Positions 42,922 to 51,964 of a DNA stretch of 64,000 nucleotides are shown piece after piece. Every line of letters begins with the position of its first letter. The first letter of the stretch is position 1. The notes below the pieces were generated by a model. It saw only the letters and a list, made by a program, of their open reading frames with translations, was not told the origin of the DNA and did no database searches. Origin of the DNA: Thiosymbion sp942492625 (lineage in GTDB: Bacteria > Pseudomonadota > Gammaproteobacteria > Chromatiales > Chromatiaceae). The stretch lies in assembly GCA_942492625.1 (NCBI GenBank), contig CALOFM010000028.1:1-64000 (forward strand), given 5' to 3'. Both the position numbers and the translations under genes were made by a program.

Positions 42922-43015
42922 GGGGGGAACCTCCTTCCTTGTACCTGGGCGCGGGCGTCAAACCTGCGTCTACGGACCCCGTAGCGGGGTGGGCCTTCAC
43001 AGCACTCACCAATAC

Positions 43016-43765
43016 TCATCCAAAATAGCTCTTTGCAACTTCCGCCGCGTCTCCGTCCATGCGCACTCTGCCGTGTTCAAGCCAAATGAGACGACTGCAG
43101 TTGGCCGTTAGCAATTCGAGGGAATGACTCGCAAGAACTAGGATTTCGGTGCTGTGCACGACATCTTTCATACGCTGTTCGGCACGCTCCTTGAAGTCTT
43201 CATCGCCCATAGATAGCCACTCATCCATGACCAGGATTTGCGGGCGTATGGCAGTAGATACGGCAAAGGCGAGCCTAAGCTGCATGCCAGATGAGTACGT
43301 CCGAAAAGGCATGTCGATGAAGTCCCCGAGTCCGGAGAAATCGATAATCTCCTCAAGTCGGAGAGCGGCTTCCTTGGGCGTTAGGCCCATCATGACCGAG
43401 CGCAGACGGATATTTTCCCGACCGGTAGCTTCCGGGTCGATGCCTAAACTGATGTTAATCAGCGAGACGCATTCCCCCACAACGTTCGCTTCACCCTGAG
43501 TCGGGTGGTAGATCCCAGACAGGATTCGCAACAGAGTGGTCTTTCCCGACCCGTTGTGTCCAACGAGGCCTACGCGCTCACCCGCGACGATCTGGATATT
43601 GATATCCCGCAGGCCACGAACAATCACATTCCCATCATGTTGCCGGTCAACGATGCCGCCAGTCACGGCACTGAGCAGCCGATTTTTCAACGAAACGCTT
43701 GTCGCGTTGAAAACCGGAAAATCAACCCCGACGCCGGAGAGTGCGATAGAAGCTCGCGGATTCAT
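43016..43765 (-). CDS. wzt: polysaccharide ABC exporter ATPase
   Basis: A 249-residue ATPase of the polysaccharide/polyol-phosphate exporter family. It shows Walker A GLVGHNGSGKTTLL, signature TYSSGMQLRLAFA and Walker B ILVMDEWLSMGD. It lacks the C-terminal carbohydrate-binding domain of O9a-type Wzt and is about the length of short Wzt/KpsT-like forms. It pairs with the permease gene through an ATGA overlap. Together they would export an O-antigen or capsule chain across the inner membrane. Confidence 0.9.
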   Translation of the reverse strand: MNPRASIALSGVGVDFPVFNATSVSLKNRLLSAVTGGIVDRQHDGNVIVRGLRDINIQIVAGERVGLVGHNGSGKTTLLRILSGIYHPTQGEANVVGECVSLINISLGIDPEATGRENIRLRSVMMGLTPKEAALRLEEIIDFSGLGDFIDMPFRTYSSGMQLRLAFAVSTAIRPQILVMDEWLSMGDEDFKERAEQRMKDVVHSTEILVLASHSLELLTANCSRLIWLEHGRVRMDGDAAEVAKSYFG

Positions 43766-44571
43766 AACCAGTAAGGCACCCGTTTGCGATAGCAGCCAAA
43801 AAACAGTAACGCCATCACCCAGCCGCCCAACATCATCAGGCTGGAGACTATCCAGTTCGTGACATCGGGGGCTTCGCCGAGTAACGGAGTCCGCACGAGG
43901 TTAATGAGGTGATAAAAGGGGTTGAGCGCAAAGATACCGGTACTAGCACGTGCGGGTAAAAGTGCTGCGCTCCAGATGATTGGTGTGAGATAGAAAGAGA
44001 CTTGCATCAGGTTTTGGACGATTTGTGTCATATCGCGAAATCGGGCGCACACCACCGCGAGTATGAGCATCATCCACGCAAGATTGAGCGCGATCAGAAT
44101 GACCCCAACTACTGCTAATAACGCTATTGGCGAGACGGGCTTCATAAGCATCAAGAACAATATGGGCAATATCAACAGATTGTGGGCTAAGATAATTATA
44201 TTACGCCATAGGATACGCACAATATGTGTAAAAAGCGGCATCCTCACCTGAAGGATTATACCCTCGGCCGCCACAAATCCGGTGCACCCTTCAATGATCG
44301 CTGTGGACAAAAACCCCCATACGATTATTCCAATTGCGAGGTATGGCAGAAACTCGTTTATCGGCTGATTGAGGAGAGTGCCGAAGACGACAGCTAGCAC
44401 GCCAATCAACACGGCCATATTAATGGTCAACCAGAAGGCGCCGACTCGGGATCGGCGATAGCGCGTCGCGACATCTTGCCAACCGAGAATGATGGCCTGG
44501 TGATGGTTGCGCAAGGTAGAGCGGATATCGCACCAAGCATCAGACATTGCCGCAACAATTTGCGCATTCAT
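43762..44571 (-). CDS. wzm: polysaccharide ABC exporter permease
   Basis: A 269-residue ABC-2 type membrane protein with six hydrophobic segments. Features include the amphipathic DVATRYRRSRVGAFWLTINMAV segment, FLPYLAIGIIVWGFLS and LTPIIWSAALLP. The ATG at 44571 is supported by GGAGG (minus strand of 44579-44583) seven bases upstream; the frame also runs 15 codons further without support. The nearby sequence is AT-richer than the core regions, as is common for polysaccharide export genes. Confidence 0.9.
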   Translation of the reverse strand: MNAQIVAAMSDAWCDIRSTLRNHHQAIILGWQDVATRYRRSRVGAFWLTINMAVLIGVLAVVFGTLLNQPINEFLPYLAIGIIVWGFLSTAIIEGCTGFVAAEGIILQVRMPLFTHIVRILWRNIIILAHNLLILPILFLMLMKPVSPIALLAVVGVILIALNLAWMMLILAVVCARFRDMTQIVQNLMQVSFYLTPIIWSAALLPARASTGIFALNPFYHLINLVRTPLLGEAPDVTNWIVSSLMMLGGWVMALLFFGCYRKRVPYWL

Positions 44572-44831
44572 AAGAACACCTCCGCACGGCTGAGGCCGGG
44601 AGCTGTTGAGAAACAATGCAGAAACGAAAAATTCACTTCGACAATTTTATCCGCGCGCGTCTGCGTGGTGTGTCTATTAGACTCATATCGTTTCCCATAA
44701 GTCCGACAATTTATAGAGATCAAGGGGTTGTATTCCTCAACCTGAAACGCATCCAGGGACGTCGATAACGGCAGATCAACCACTTGCGGCAACCTGGCAC
44801 GTCGGCTGACAGAGATGTCGGTAACGATATG

Positions 44832-44851
44832 TATTAGGCTAGCGCCTAATA
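44832..44851. promoter_or_regulatory. inverted repeat upstream of wzm
   Basis: TATTAGGC-tagc-GCCTAATA is a perfect 8-bp inverted repeat about 260 bp upstream of wzm, in the 471-bp gap before the ISNCY element. It could be an operator or hairpin. I see no gene in that gap. Confidence 0.35.
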
Positions 44852-45042
44852 GAAAGTCACTTTTCCGCTTAAAAACAAACCGTTACAATACGCCCCCATG
44901 ATCGAAGATTTCACGGAATCTCGTTCAAGTAGGGACAGGATGTCTCGCAACTCGTTGATTGTTGGTCGTCGCGCAAGGTGTTTCCGGGCTCCTGCGAGAA
45001 TCCCCGGAATGAAACGCAATAAACTTCGTCATTCGAAACCCC

Positions 45043-46714
45043 ATGCATCAAGTCATCGATCCGCAATTACAGTTGGACGAGCAAGAGATTTCGGCCATCG
45101 AACTCGACTATAAATCTCGCGACGACATTCCGCGAATTTTGAGTGGATTGCAGTACATCTACATCAACGCGGAGTTACGCGAACAGGTATTCGCCATCCT
45201 TGCCGAAGTGCTCCCCGAGCGGATCGATGCCGAGGGCAAGGTCAGCGCGGACACCGGCCGCCCCGGCGTGGCACAGTGGAAGATTCTGGTGCTCGGTACG
45301 TTGCGCTTGGGGCTGAATGCCGACTATGACCGCATCCAAGAGCTGGCCAACCAGCACGCGACCAGCCGCCGGATGCTCGGCCACGGCGATTGGGCCGACG
45401 AGACGCAGTACAGCCTGCAGACGGTCAAGGAGAATCTGCGCCTCTTCACCCCCGAGATCCTCGACCGCATCAACCAGGAGGTGGTCCATGCGGGGCACCG
45501 CTTGGTAAAAAAAAGCCCGGACGAGGGGCTCGCCATCCGCGCTGACTCCTTCGTCGTCGAGACCGACGTGCACCATCCCACCGACATCAACATGCTGCTG
45601 GATGCCGTGCGCAAGGCCATCGAGACCTCGGCGCAGCTGTGCCGGGACGAGGGACTGAGCGATTGGCGCCAAAGTGCCTACAACATACGTCAGCTCAAGA
45701 ATGCCTATCGTCGCGCCCAGCAGCTCAATCGCTCCACGTCCAAGGACGAGGCCAAGCGTCAGGAACGTCAAGTCCAGATCGAGCAAGCCTGTCGCGACTA
45801 CCTGGAACTGGCCGGCGAGTTCGTCGCGCGGGCGCGCGCCACCCGGGCCATGCTGTATATCGGCTGCAGCCTGCCCGCGGCAATGTTGGCCGAGCTCGAC
45901 GCGTACATCGCCAATATCGAGCGCGAGATCGATCAGATCCGCCGTCGCATCCTGCACGGCGAGCGTATCCCCCATGCCGAGAAAGTCTTCTCCGTCTTCG
46001 AACGCCACAGCGAGTGGATCAACAAGTGCAAGGCCGGCGTGCCCGTCGAGCTCGGGCTGCGCGTGGCCATATGCGAAGACCAACACGGCTTTATCCTGCA
46101 TCACCGGGTGATGGAGAAGACCACCGACGATAAAATTGCCATCGCGCTGGTAGAACAAACCATGCCTATCCGGTTGGCCCCTAAGAGCCCGCCCGTGCGG
46201 GTTCGTGGTGCTCGGCCGCCTGGGTGCTGTGCCACTCTCCGCCTTACAGATGGGGCTCAGATCCGACCGCGCCATGTGCGCGACGAGCCCGGAAAGTATG
46301 GCGACGCGGGCCTTAGGGGTAAACCGGATAGGCATGGAACAAACCAAGGCGCGCTTCCCCGAGATCGCGAGCGCCAGCATGGACAAAGGCTTTCACAGCC
46401 CTGCCAACCAGGTGAGATTGGCCGAGATCGTCGACCTGCCGGTTGTGCCCAAGAAAGGTAAGCGCTCCGCGGCCGAGGCCGCGCGTGAGAGCGATCCCGA
46501 ATTCATCCGCCTGCGCCGCCGCCACTGCGGCGTTGAATCGGCCATCAATGCGTTGGAGGTGCACGGACTGGACATCTGTCGCGACCATGGCATCGACGGA
46601 TTCAAGCGCTACGTCGCCTTGGCCGTGGTCGGGCGCAATCTACACCGCCTCGGCGCCATCCTGCTCGAGCGAGAGGCCGAGCAAGAGCGGCGCAGAAAAA
46701 AACGTGCAGCTTGA
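45043..46714 (+). mobile_element. ISNCY-family insertion sequence, transposase gene disrupted by a small insertion
   Basis: The transposase frame runs from ATG 45043 (MHQVIDPQLQLDEQEISAIE) through the family blocks DIPRILSGLQYIY, PGVAQWKILVLGTLRLGLNADYD, RADSFVVETDVHHPTDINML and CEDQHGFILHHRVMEKTTDDK. At VEQT (46161) it is broken by a roughly 175-bp insertion and resumes in another frame with KARFPEIASASMDKGFHSPANQ, ending KKRAA at 46714. Removing the insert and one copy of the 9-bp duplication restores VEQTKARFPEI exactly in frame, so the element was intact before. Terminal inverted repeats of the IS itself were not identified; the coordinates are those of the transposase gene. The element lies in the gap next to a truncated gmd. 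Confidence 0.85.
46162..46336. mobile_element. MITE-like insertion with inverted ends and 9-bp target duplication
   Basis: About 175 bp inserted inside the transposase gene. The ends are inverted: ATGCCTATCCGGTT plus CCCCTAAG on the left, and the complement of the same on the right (CTTAGGGGTAAACCGG, then ATAGGCAT). The direct repeat GAACAAACC occurs at 46153-46161 and 46337-46345. It has no coding capacity, so it must have been moved by a transposase encoded elsewhere. Confidence 0.85.
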
Positions 46715-46814
46715 CCCCACTGGTACAGTACCGAGTCACAATTCCGCAGGAGTGGTCTGTCTGCATCACGGAAGAGATGAGAGTTGTTCTCATTAAACAA
46801 GCTTGTTCCGGCCA

Positions 46815-46953
46815 ACTGATTCGCTCTTGATTGAAAACTCGATGGGCCGACCATTTGGGCGCACCGGCGCCCGCGAGAAAAACCGAGTTTCCATTCAGGC
46901 AATAAATACGCGCCGTCCTGGCTGGTTACGCCCGCAATCAATGCTATCTTCAT
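46815..46953 (-). pseudogene. gmd: 5' remnant of GDP-mannose 4,6-dehydratase
   Basis: From ATG 46953 the frame reads MKIALIAGVTSQDGAYL, matching the N-terminal Rossmann segment of Gmd (KIALITGVTGQDGAYL). After this the match decays; a shifted frame still shows FNQERI, like SFNTERIDH of Gmd. The rest of the gene is absent and the ISNCY-type element follows. With the adjacent broken fcl this marks a lost GDP-L-fucose (or GDP-rhamnose) pathway. Confidence 0.65.
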
Positions 46954-47007
46954 CTGTTCAACTCGTTACGGTTCTGCTTCTGAATGTGAGGACCAAACGG
47001 TTGACCG

Positions 47008-47979
47008 CTAGGATCTGATCTCGTCCTCATGCGCCAGGAACCAATCGTAAGTCTGTTGCAGTCCTTGCCGCAGTCCGATGCGGTGATTCCAACCCATGCT
47101 CGATATCCGAGAGACATCCAGCAGTTTTCGCGGGGTACCGTCCGGCTTCGATGCGTCGAACCTGATCTCGCTCGCAAAGCCGGTTACTTCTCTCATTGTT
47201 TCTGCGAGCTCGCGAATGCTGACGTCCTCGCCAACGCCGACGTTGATATGGGACAGCATCGGTTCGGCGTTGCGCCGGAAAGTCTCGGCGTCCAACTCCA
47301 TCAGGAACACACATGCTTCGGCCATGTCGTCCACATGCAGAAACTCGCGCCGCGGGTTTCCCGTTCCCCAGACGTCCACAACCAGTCGACCTTGCATTTT
47401 CGCCTCGTGGAACTTGCGCATGAGCGCCGGTATGACGTGGCTTTTCTGGAGATCGAAATAATCGCCGGGGCCGTAGAGGTTGGTGGGCATCAGACTTCGA
47501 AAGTCGGTCCCATACTGGCGATTGTCGGACTCACAGAGCTTGATGCCTGCGATCTTTGCAATGGCATAAGGCTCGTTGGTGCTCTAAAGCGTCCCTGTCA
47601 ACAGCGAGTCCTCGCGCATGGGCTACTCGGCGAGGCGAGGGTAGATACAGGAGCTTCCGAGAAAAATGAGCCGTTTGACACCGCTGCGAAAAGCCGCGTG
47701 AATGCAATTCGCCTCTATCATGAGATTGAGGTAAATGAACTCGGCGGGGTAGCCGTTGTTCGCCCAGATACCCCCGACCTTCGCCGCGGCAAGGTAGACT
47801 TGGTCGGGACGCTCGGCGGCGAAGAAATCGTTTACGGCCTTCTGGTCCGCCAGATCGAGATCGGCGTGGGCTCTGGTAATCAGCTCCGCACCACCTTTCG
47901 CTTGGAGATGGCGAAGAATGGCACTGCCGACCATTCCTCTGTGCCCGGCGACGAATATGCGTTTTTTTGTGGAAGACAC
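47008..47979 (-). pseudogene. fcl: GDP-L-fucose synthase with two in-frame amber codons
   Basis: Fcl (WcaG) epimerises and reduces GDP-4-keto-6-deoxymannose to GDP-L-fucose. The frame opens with GTG at 47979 (SSTKKRIFVAGHRGMVGSAI) and runs to the stop at 47008, about 323 codons, normal for the family. It is interrupted by TAG at 47623-47625, where relatives have Gln in AE-Q-PMRED, and TAG at 47584-47586, where relatives have Glu in TL-E-STNEPYAIAK. There is no frameshift. The catalytic Tyr and Lys (YAIAK) and later motifs (TNLYGPGDYFD, REFLHVDDMAEA) are preserved. Point-mutation decay is the simplest reading. Confidence 0.88.
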
Positions 47980-48003
47980 GAACTACGAATCCGCGACGAG
48001 TGA

Positions 48004-48268
48004 AAATAGTTCGCTAGCTTACCAAAAATGAGCCAATTGCGGGCGATTGGTACGTGGCGTAGTCAGTTGCAGGGCGACTGCCGCGGTTACCTGCGGCCTG
48101 AATCGCTGAGCGCCTTTCGTGCCGTGTGAGCGACGAGGCCGCCAGACTTTCAACCAGCAACCACCTACCTCGCCGCGCGGAATGCGGCATGGTGCGCAGA
48201 ACCGTTCCCTTTTAGCCGCGCGCCGGCTATCGTGTCCCGATGGCTAGTTACCGGAAACCAAGGCCGGC
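48004..48268. other. intergenic region between fcl and the kinase operon
   Basis: A 265-bp gap from which fcl and the histidine kinase gene diverge. It probably carries both promoters; no element could be identified with confidence and there is no coding frame. Confidence 0.4.
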
Positions 48269-50641
48269 GTGAAACTTCGCAGCCAGATACTCGTCCTGCT
48301 CCTGGTGTTCGGCCTGACGCCGTTGCTGTTCTCCGTGTTTCTCAACCTGCCGCTGGTCATCGAGCGCACGGCATTCATTTACCAAAAGGCTTATCTGCAG
48401 AATCTGCGAGCCGACTTCCGCGACCTGGATCAGCACCTGGCGAGCCGGCACGAGATGATCCGGCTCCTCGCTAAGCTCCCGGAGCCGGGGCTCATCCTCG
48501 GGGAGCGTGGCGAAGACGACCAGATCGACCTCGCCCGCGCCCGCTACACTGGCTGGATAAACCAGATCCTCGGCGACCAGCGGGACATCATCCAGATCCT
48601 TTTTCTCGGTCCCGAAGGTCAGGAGCGCTTCTGGCTGGAGCGAGACGAGAAGACCCTCACCTGGCATCCCACGGCGGAGCTGCCGGAGGGGCCCAACGAG
48701 CAGTTTCTCGACGCAAGCCTGCGCATGAAGCAGGGCGCAGTGATGGTCAGCCGTATCCGCATCGACCCACTCGCCGGGGCCACGGACCGGCGCAAGCTCA
48801 TGACGTTGAGCTTGGTCAGTGCTATTGGCGGTGGCCCTAAGGACGAGACCATGGGCCTGGTGCTGATGAGCATCGACGTGGGCGGTCTCGCCCAGTTTTA
48901 CCGCGACACCCTGTGGGTCAATGACAACGGAAGCTATCTGCGGCCGGGCCAACCCATCAGCGAAGAGCCGGACGCCTTCGCCGACTTCCCGGGCCTCGCC
49001 GACATTTTCGAAGAGCACCAGCTCGGCCTGTGGAAGGGAACGGATGGTGAACAGCTATTGTGGGTGCCGATGTTCCTCACGGAAAACGGGCAACCGCTCT
49101 GGGTAGGCCGTCATGTGGATCCGTCGCCCATCGAGAGCTTTCGCAACGCCCTCATCATGCGGGTTCTCACTATCGTTTTGCTCATGATCTTCGTTGTTAT
49201 GATCATGGCCCGCTGGATTGCGTCCCGGGCGGAGCACTTCGGCCAGGTGCTGGCAAACGGGCTCGGGCGCGTCCTGCGGGACGGCGAGAGTATGCGCTTC
49301 GACTGGAAGGGGCCGCGGGAGGTGAAGGAGCTGGGTAATCAGCTCACGAAGCTTGCCGAGACTCACGTCGACCACTTGCGCGCGGCACACGAGCACACCC
49401 TGGAGCTGGAGCAGTCCAACCGTTACAAGTCAGAGTTTCTCGCCAATGTCAGCCACGAGCTTCGCACACCCCTGAACTCAATCCTGCTGCTGTCGAAAAT
49501 GCTTGCGGACAGCAACGCGGGCCTGTCACAGACTCAGCAACGCCAGGCCCAAGTGATCCACGACGCAGGACGCGACCTGCGTACCCTGATCGACAATATC
49601 CTGGACATCTCCCGCATCGATGCCGGACAGGTCGCGGTCAATCTCGAGTGGATCGAGCTTCGTCCCCTGCTGCAGGAGCTGATCGGTCTGGTGCTGCCGC
49701 AGTTCGAGGATAAGGGGCTTGCACTGCTGTTGGATGTGTGTGAGCTGGTCCCGAGTCGGATCTACAGTGATCGCGACAAGCTGCGCCAGATCCTCAAGAA
49801 CTTTCTGTCCAACGCCGCCAAGTTTACCGATCGGGGGCGTGTAACCCTGGAGGCTGGCTACGATGGGAGCGAAGGCTGCCCGCTGGTGCTGAGCGTCACG
49901 GACACGGGCATCGGAATCCCCGCAGACAAGCAGGAGGTCATCTTCGAGGCCTTCCAGCAGGCGGACGGCTCGACAAGACGCCGTTACGGAGGCACAGGCC
50001 TGGGCCTGTCCATCAGCCGCGAGCTGGCCGGGCTCCTGGGCGGAAAGATCGCGGTACGGAGCGAGGAAGGACAGGGCTCGCGCTTCGTCCTGAGGATTCC
50101 GGTGGAGCTCGATCCGAGCCACCTGGATGCGGATCAGGTGATCCACGAGGAACCAACGGCGGCTGCGGAGGACAGCGCAGCTGTGGCGGCAACGTCCAGC
50201 AAGGCGCCCGCCGATGAGCCATCCGCCGAGCGGCCTTTTGCCGGTCACTGGGTGCTGTTGATCGAGCGCGACGTGCAGGGACTGGTGGCCGAGACGGACC
50301 TGCTCGAGTCCATGGGCATGCGCGTGCAGACAGCTGCAGACGCGGACGAGGCCTTGGAGACGCTACAAGAGGAGCAAGAATGTGCACTGGTGCTCCTGGC
50401 CACGCTGATGTCTGCGGAGAATACCTGTGATACGATCAGGGCTATTCGCAGCAACGAGCAGTTTCGGGAGCTCCAGATCGTCGTGATGGGGGCCCCGGTA
50501 GAAACGCCGGAGCAGACGCGGTTCCTTGACGCAGGCGCCGATGGCTTCGTTACCAAACCGGTGAAACCGGACGAGATCGCAGCGCTGCTGAGCACGAGGC
50601 CTCCATCATCCCCGGAGCAGAGACAGCGGCAGACGGCATGA
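48269..50641 (+). CDS. hybrid sensor histidine kinase with degenerate receiver domain
   Basis: A 790-residue membrane kinase. Helix 1 (about 7-30) and helix 2 (about 295-315) bracket a periplasmic, dCache-like sensor region. The kinase core has the H-box FLANVSHELRTPLNSIL, N-box LRQILKNFLSNAAKFTD, G1 SVTDTGIGIP, F-box FEAFQQADGST and G2 YGGTGLGLSI. A C-terminal receiver-like domain (about 660-780) keeps the Lys (FVTKPVK) but has Ala at the phospho-acceptor position (LVLLATLMS, normally LxLxDxxMP), so it cannot be phosphorylated normally. The start is GTG 48269. The stop overlaps the next gene (ATGA). Confidence 0.88.
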   Translation: MKLRSQILVLLLVFGLTPLLFSVFLNLPLVIERTAFIYQKAYLQNLRADFRDLDQHLASRHEMIRLLAKLPEPGLILGERGEDDQIDLARARYTGWINQILGDQRDIIQILFLGPEGQERFWLERDEKTLTWHPTAELPEGPNEQFLDASLRMKQGAVMVSRIRIDPLAGATDRRKLMTLSLVSAIGGGPKDETMGLVLMSIDVGGLAQFYRDTLWVNDNGSYLRPGQPISEEPDAFADFPGLADIFEEHQLGLWKGTDGEQLLWVPMFLTENGQPLWVGRHVDPSPIESFRNALIMRVLTIVLLMIFVVMIMARWIASRAEHFGQVLANGLGRVLRDGESMRFDWKGPREVKELGNQLTKLAETHVDHLRAAHEHTLELEQSNRYKSEFLANVSHELRTPLNSILLLSKMLADSNAGLSQTQQRQAQVIHDAGRDLRTLIDNILDISRIDAGQVAVNLEWIELRPLLQELIGLVLPQFEDKGLALLLDVCELVPSRIYSDRDKLRQILKNFLSNAAKFTDRGRVTLEAGYDGSEGCPLVLSVTDTGIGIPADKQEVIFEAFQQADGSTRRRYGGTGLGLSISRELAGLLGGKIAVRSEEGQGSRFVLRIPVELDPSHLDADQVIHEEPTAAAEDSAAVAATSSKAPADEPSAERPFAGHWVLLIERDVQGLVAETDLLESMGMRVQTAADADEALETLQEEQECALVLLATLMSAENTCDTIRAIRSNEQFRELQIVVMGAPVETPEQTRFLDAGADGFVTKPVKPDEIAALLSTRPPSSPEQRQRQTA

Positions 50642-51522
50642 ATCGCTATACCGGATTTAAGCTCCTGATCGTCGACGATCACTCCCACAATCTGTTCACC
50701 CTCCGAACGCTGGTTGAGCAGCAGATGGACGTGGCGATCTTGGAGGCCACTTCCGGCCGGGAAGCCATCGACATCACGCTCCAGCAGCCCGACATCGACC
50801 TCATCATCCTTGACGTGCAGATGCCGGAGATGGACGGTTTCCAGACCGCCTCTTTGCTCAAGCTGCGCAAACGCACCCGGGATATCCCCATCATCTTCCT
50901 CACCGCCGCCTTCAAATCCGAGGAGTTTCAGCAGCGGGGCTACGCGGTCGGCGCGGTGGACTACCTGCTCAAGCCCATCGAGGACAATCAGCTTATCAAC
51001 AAGATCAGCACCTATTTTCGGCTGATCGAGAAGGAGCGTGGCCTAAACCGGATACTGGAGCAAAAGGTTGCCGAGCGCACCGCCGAGCTCGCGCAGGCCA
51101 AGCAGTATTTGGAGAACGTAATCACCTACATGGGCGAGGCCTTGCTGGTCTTGAACCCGGAGGGTGAGATCAAGATGGTCAATCCGACCGCCTGCCGGAT
51201 GCTCGATTACAGTGAGCGCGACCTCCTCGGCATGTCCATCGGTGACGTGTTCGAGGAGGAGGGCGACGAGCAGGCAGGGGCCTTCCTGGGCACCTGGCTC
51301 GAGGCACTGATACGCACCGGAGCGCTGAGCAAGATCGAGGCCCGTTTCATCGCCAAGGACGAGCGACGGGTGCCGATACTCTTTTCCCGCACCGCCGTAA
51401 AAGACCTCGGCGGGCGCATCACCGACATTATCTGCATCGCCAAGGACATGTCGGGCTACGTCCGCATCGACGACGACGAGCCCTCCAAGACGCATCGCAG
51501 CACCGCAGAGGAGACAAGTTAG
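50638..51522 (+). CDS. response-regulator receiver protein with PAS domain
   Basis: A 294-residue cytoplasmic protein. The receiver domain (residues 1-125) has all key residues: the acidic pair in LLIVDDHSHN, the phospho-Asp in LIILDVQMPEMDGF, Thr in IFLTAAF and Lys in YLLKPIE. A short coiled coil (LNRILEQKVAERTAELAQAKQYL) leads to a PAS domain (about 155-275; ALLVLNPEGEIKMVNPTACRMLDYSERDLLGM). There is no DNA-binding or enzymatic output, so it likely relays to another protein. Its receiver may be the true target of the upstream kinase, whose own receiver is defective. Confidence 0.88.
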   Translation: MNRYTGFKLLIVDDHSHNLFTLRTLVEQQMDVAILEATSGREAIDITLQQPDIDLIILDVQMPEMDGFQTASLLKLRKRTRDIPIIFLTAAFKSEEFQQRGYAVGAVDYLLKPIEDNQLINKISTYFRLIEKERGLNRILEQKVAERTAELAQAKQYLENVITYMGEALLVLNPEGEIKMVNPTACRMLDYSERDLLGMSIGDVFEEEGDEQAGAFLGTWLEALIRTGALSKIEARFIAKDERRVPILFSRTAVKDLGGRITDIICIAKDMSGYVRIDDDEPSKTHRSTAEETS

Positions 51523-51531
51523 GAGCAGCCG

Positions 51532-51867
51532 ATGACTGATTTCATCAAAGCCGATTTAACCGAAAGCGAGGACACCGCACTGACAGCCAACGCCCTCAAG
51601 GCGATGGCCCATCCCTTGCGCTGGAAGATCCTGTGCTCCCTCGGCGACCGCGAGCTGTCGGTGGGGGAGATCGTGGAACGCACCGGCACATCCCAGAGCA
51701 ACATATCCCAGCACCTGGAGCAGCTTCGCAACAAGAACATCGTGGTCGCGCGCAAAGAAGCGAACCGCATCTACTACCGCATCCGCAACCCCCAACTGTT
51801 GGACCTGATCGGGATCATGCGCGAGGTGCTCTGTCCGGCGAATCTGGACGACCGCTATCCGCGGTGA
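51532..51867 (+). CDS. ArsR-family regulator with two conserved cysteines (SqrR/BigR-like)
   Basis: A 111-residue winged-helix repressor (LKAMAHPLRWKILCSL; SVGEIVERTGTSQSNISQHLEQLRNKNIVVARKEANRIYYRI). It lacks the CVC metal site of ArsR. Cys35 (KILCSLG) and Cys101 (EVLCPAN) sit 66 residues apart at the positions of the paired cysteines in BigR and SqrR, which sense sulfide or persulfide through a disulfide or polysulfide bond. A GGAG ribosome site precedes the ATG. It follows the receiver-PAS gene by nine bases, so it is probably part of the kinase operon. Confidence 0.85.
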   Translation: MTDFIKADLTESEDTALTANALKAMAHPLRWKILCSLGDRELSVGEIVERTGTSQSNISQHLEQLRNKNIVVARKEANRIYYRIRNPQLLDLIGIMREVLCPANLDDRYPR

Positions 51868-51909
51868 TACGCGCACGCCAGGCACCGCCTTAGGATGTGG
51901 GGGGCTGTG

Positions 51910-51942
51910 CGAACCGCATCGCTTTGGAAATGATGCGGTTCG
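51910..51942. terminator. hairpin terminator between convergent genes
   Basis: A perfect 11-bp inverted repeat, CGAACCGCATC-N11-GATGCGGTTCG, followed by TTTC on the plus strand. It lies between the arsR-type gene and the convergent hydrolase gene. Confidence 0.6.
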
Positions 51943-51964
51943 TTTCACTCACCGCATCCCTTCT

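Noticed and set aside
44855..46747. Imperfect direct repeat AGTCACttTTCCGC / AGTCACaaTTCCGC flanking the ISNCY-type element
   Set aside because: Fourteen bases with two mismatches, too long and imperfect for a convincing target duplication, and no inverted ends are seen beside it.
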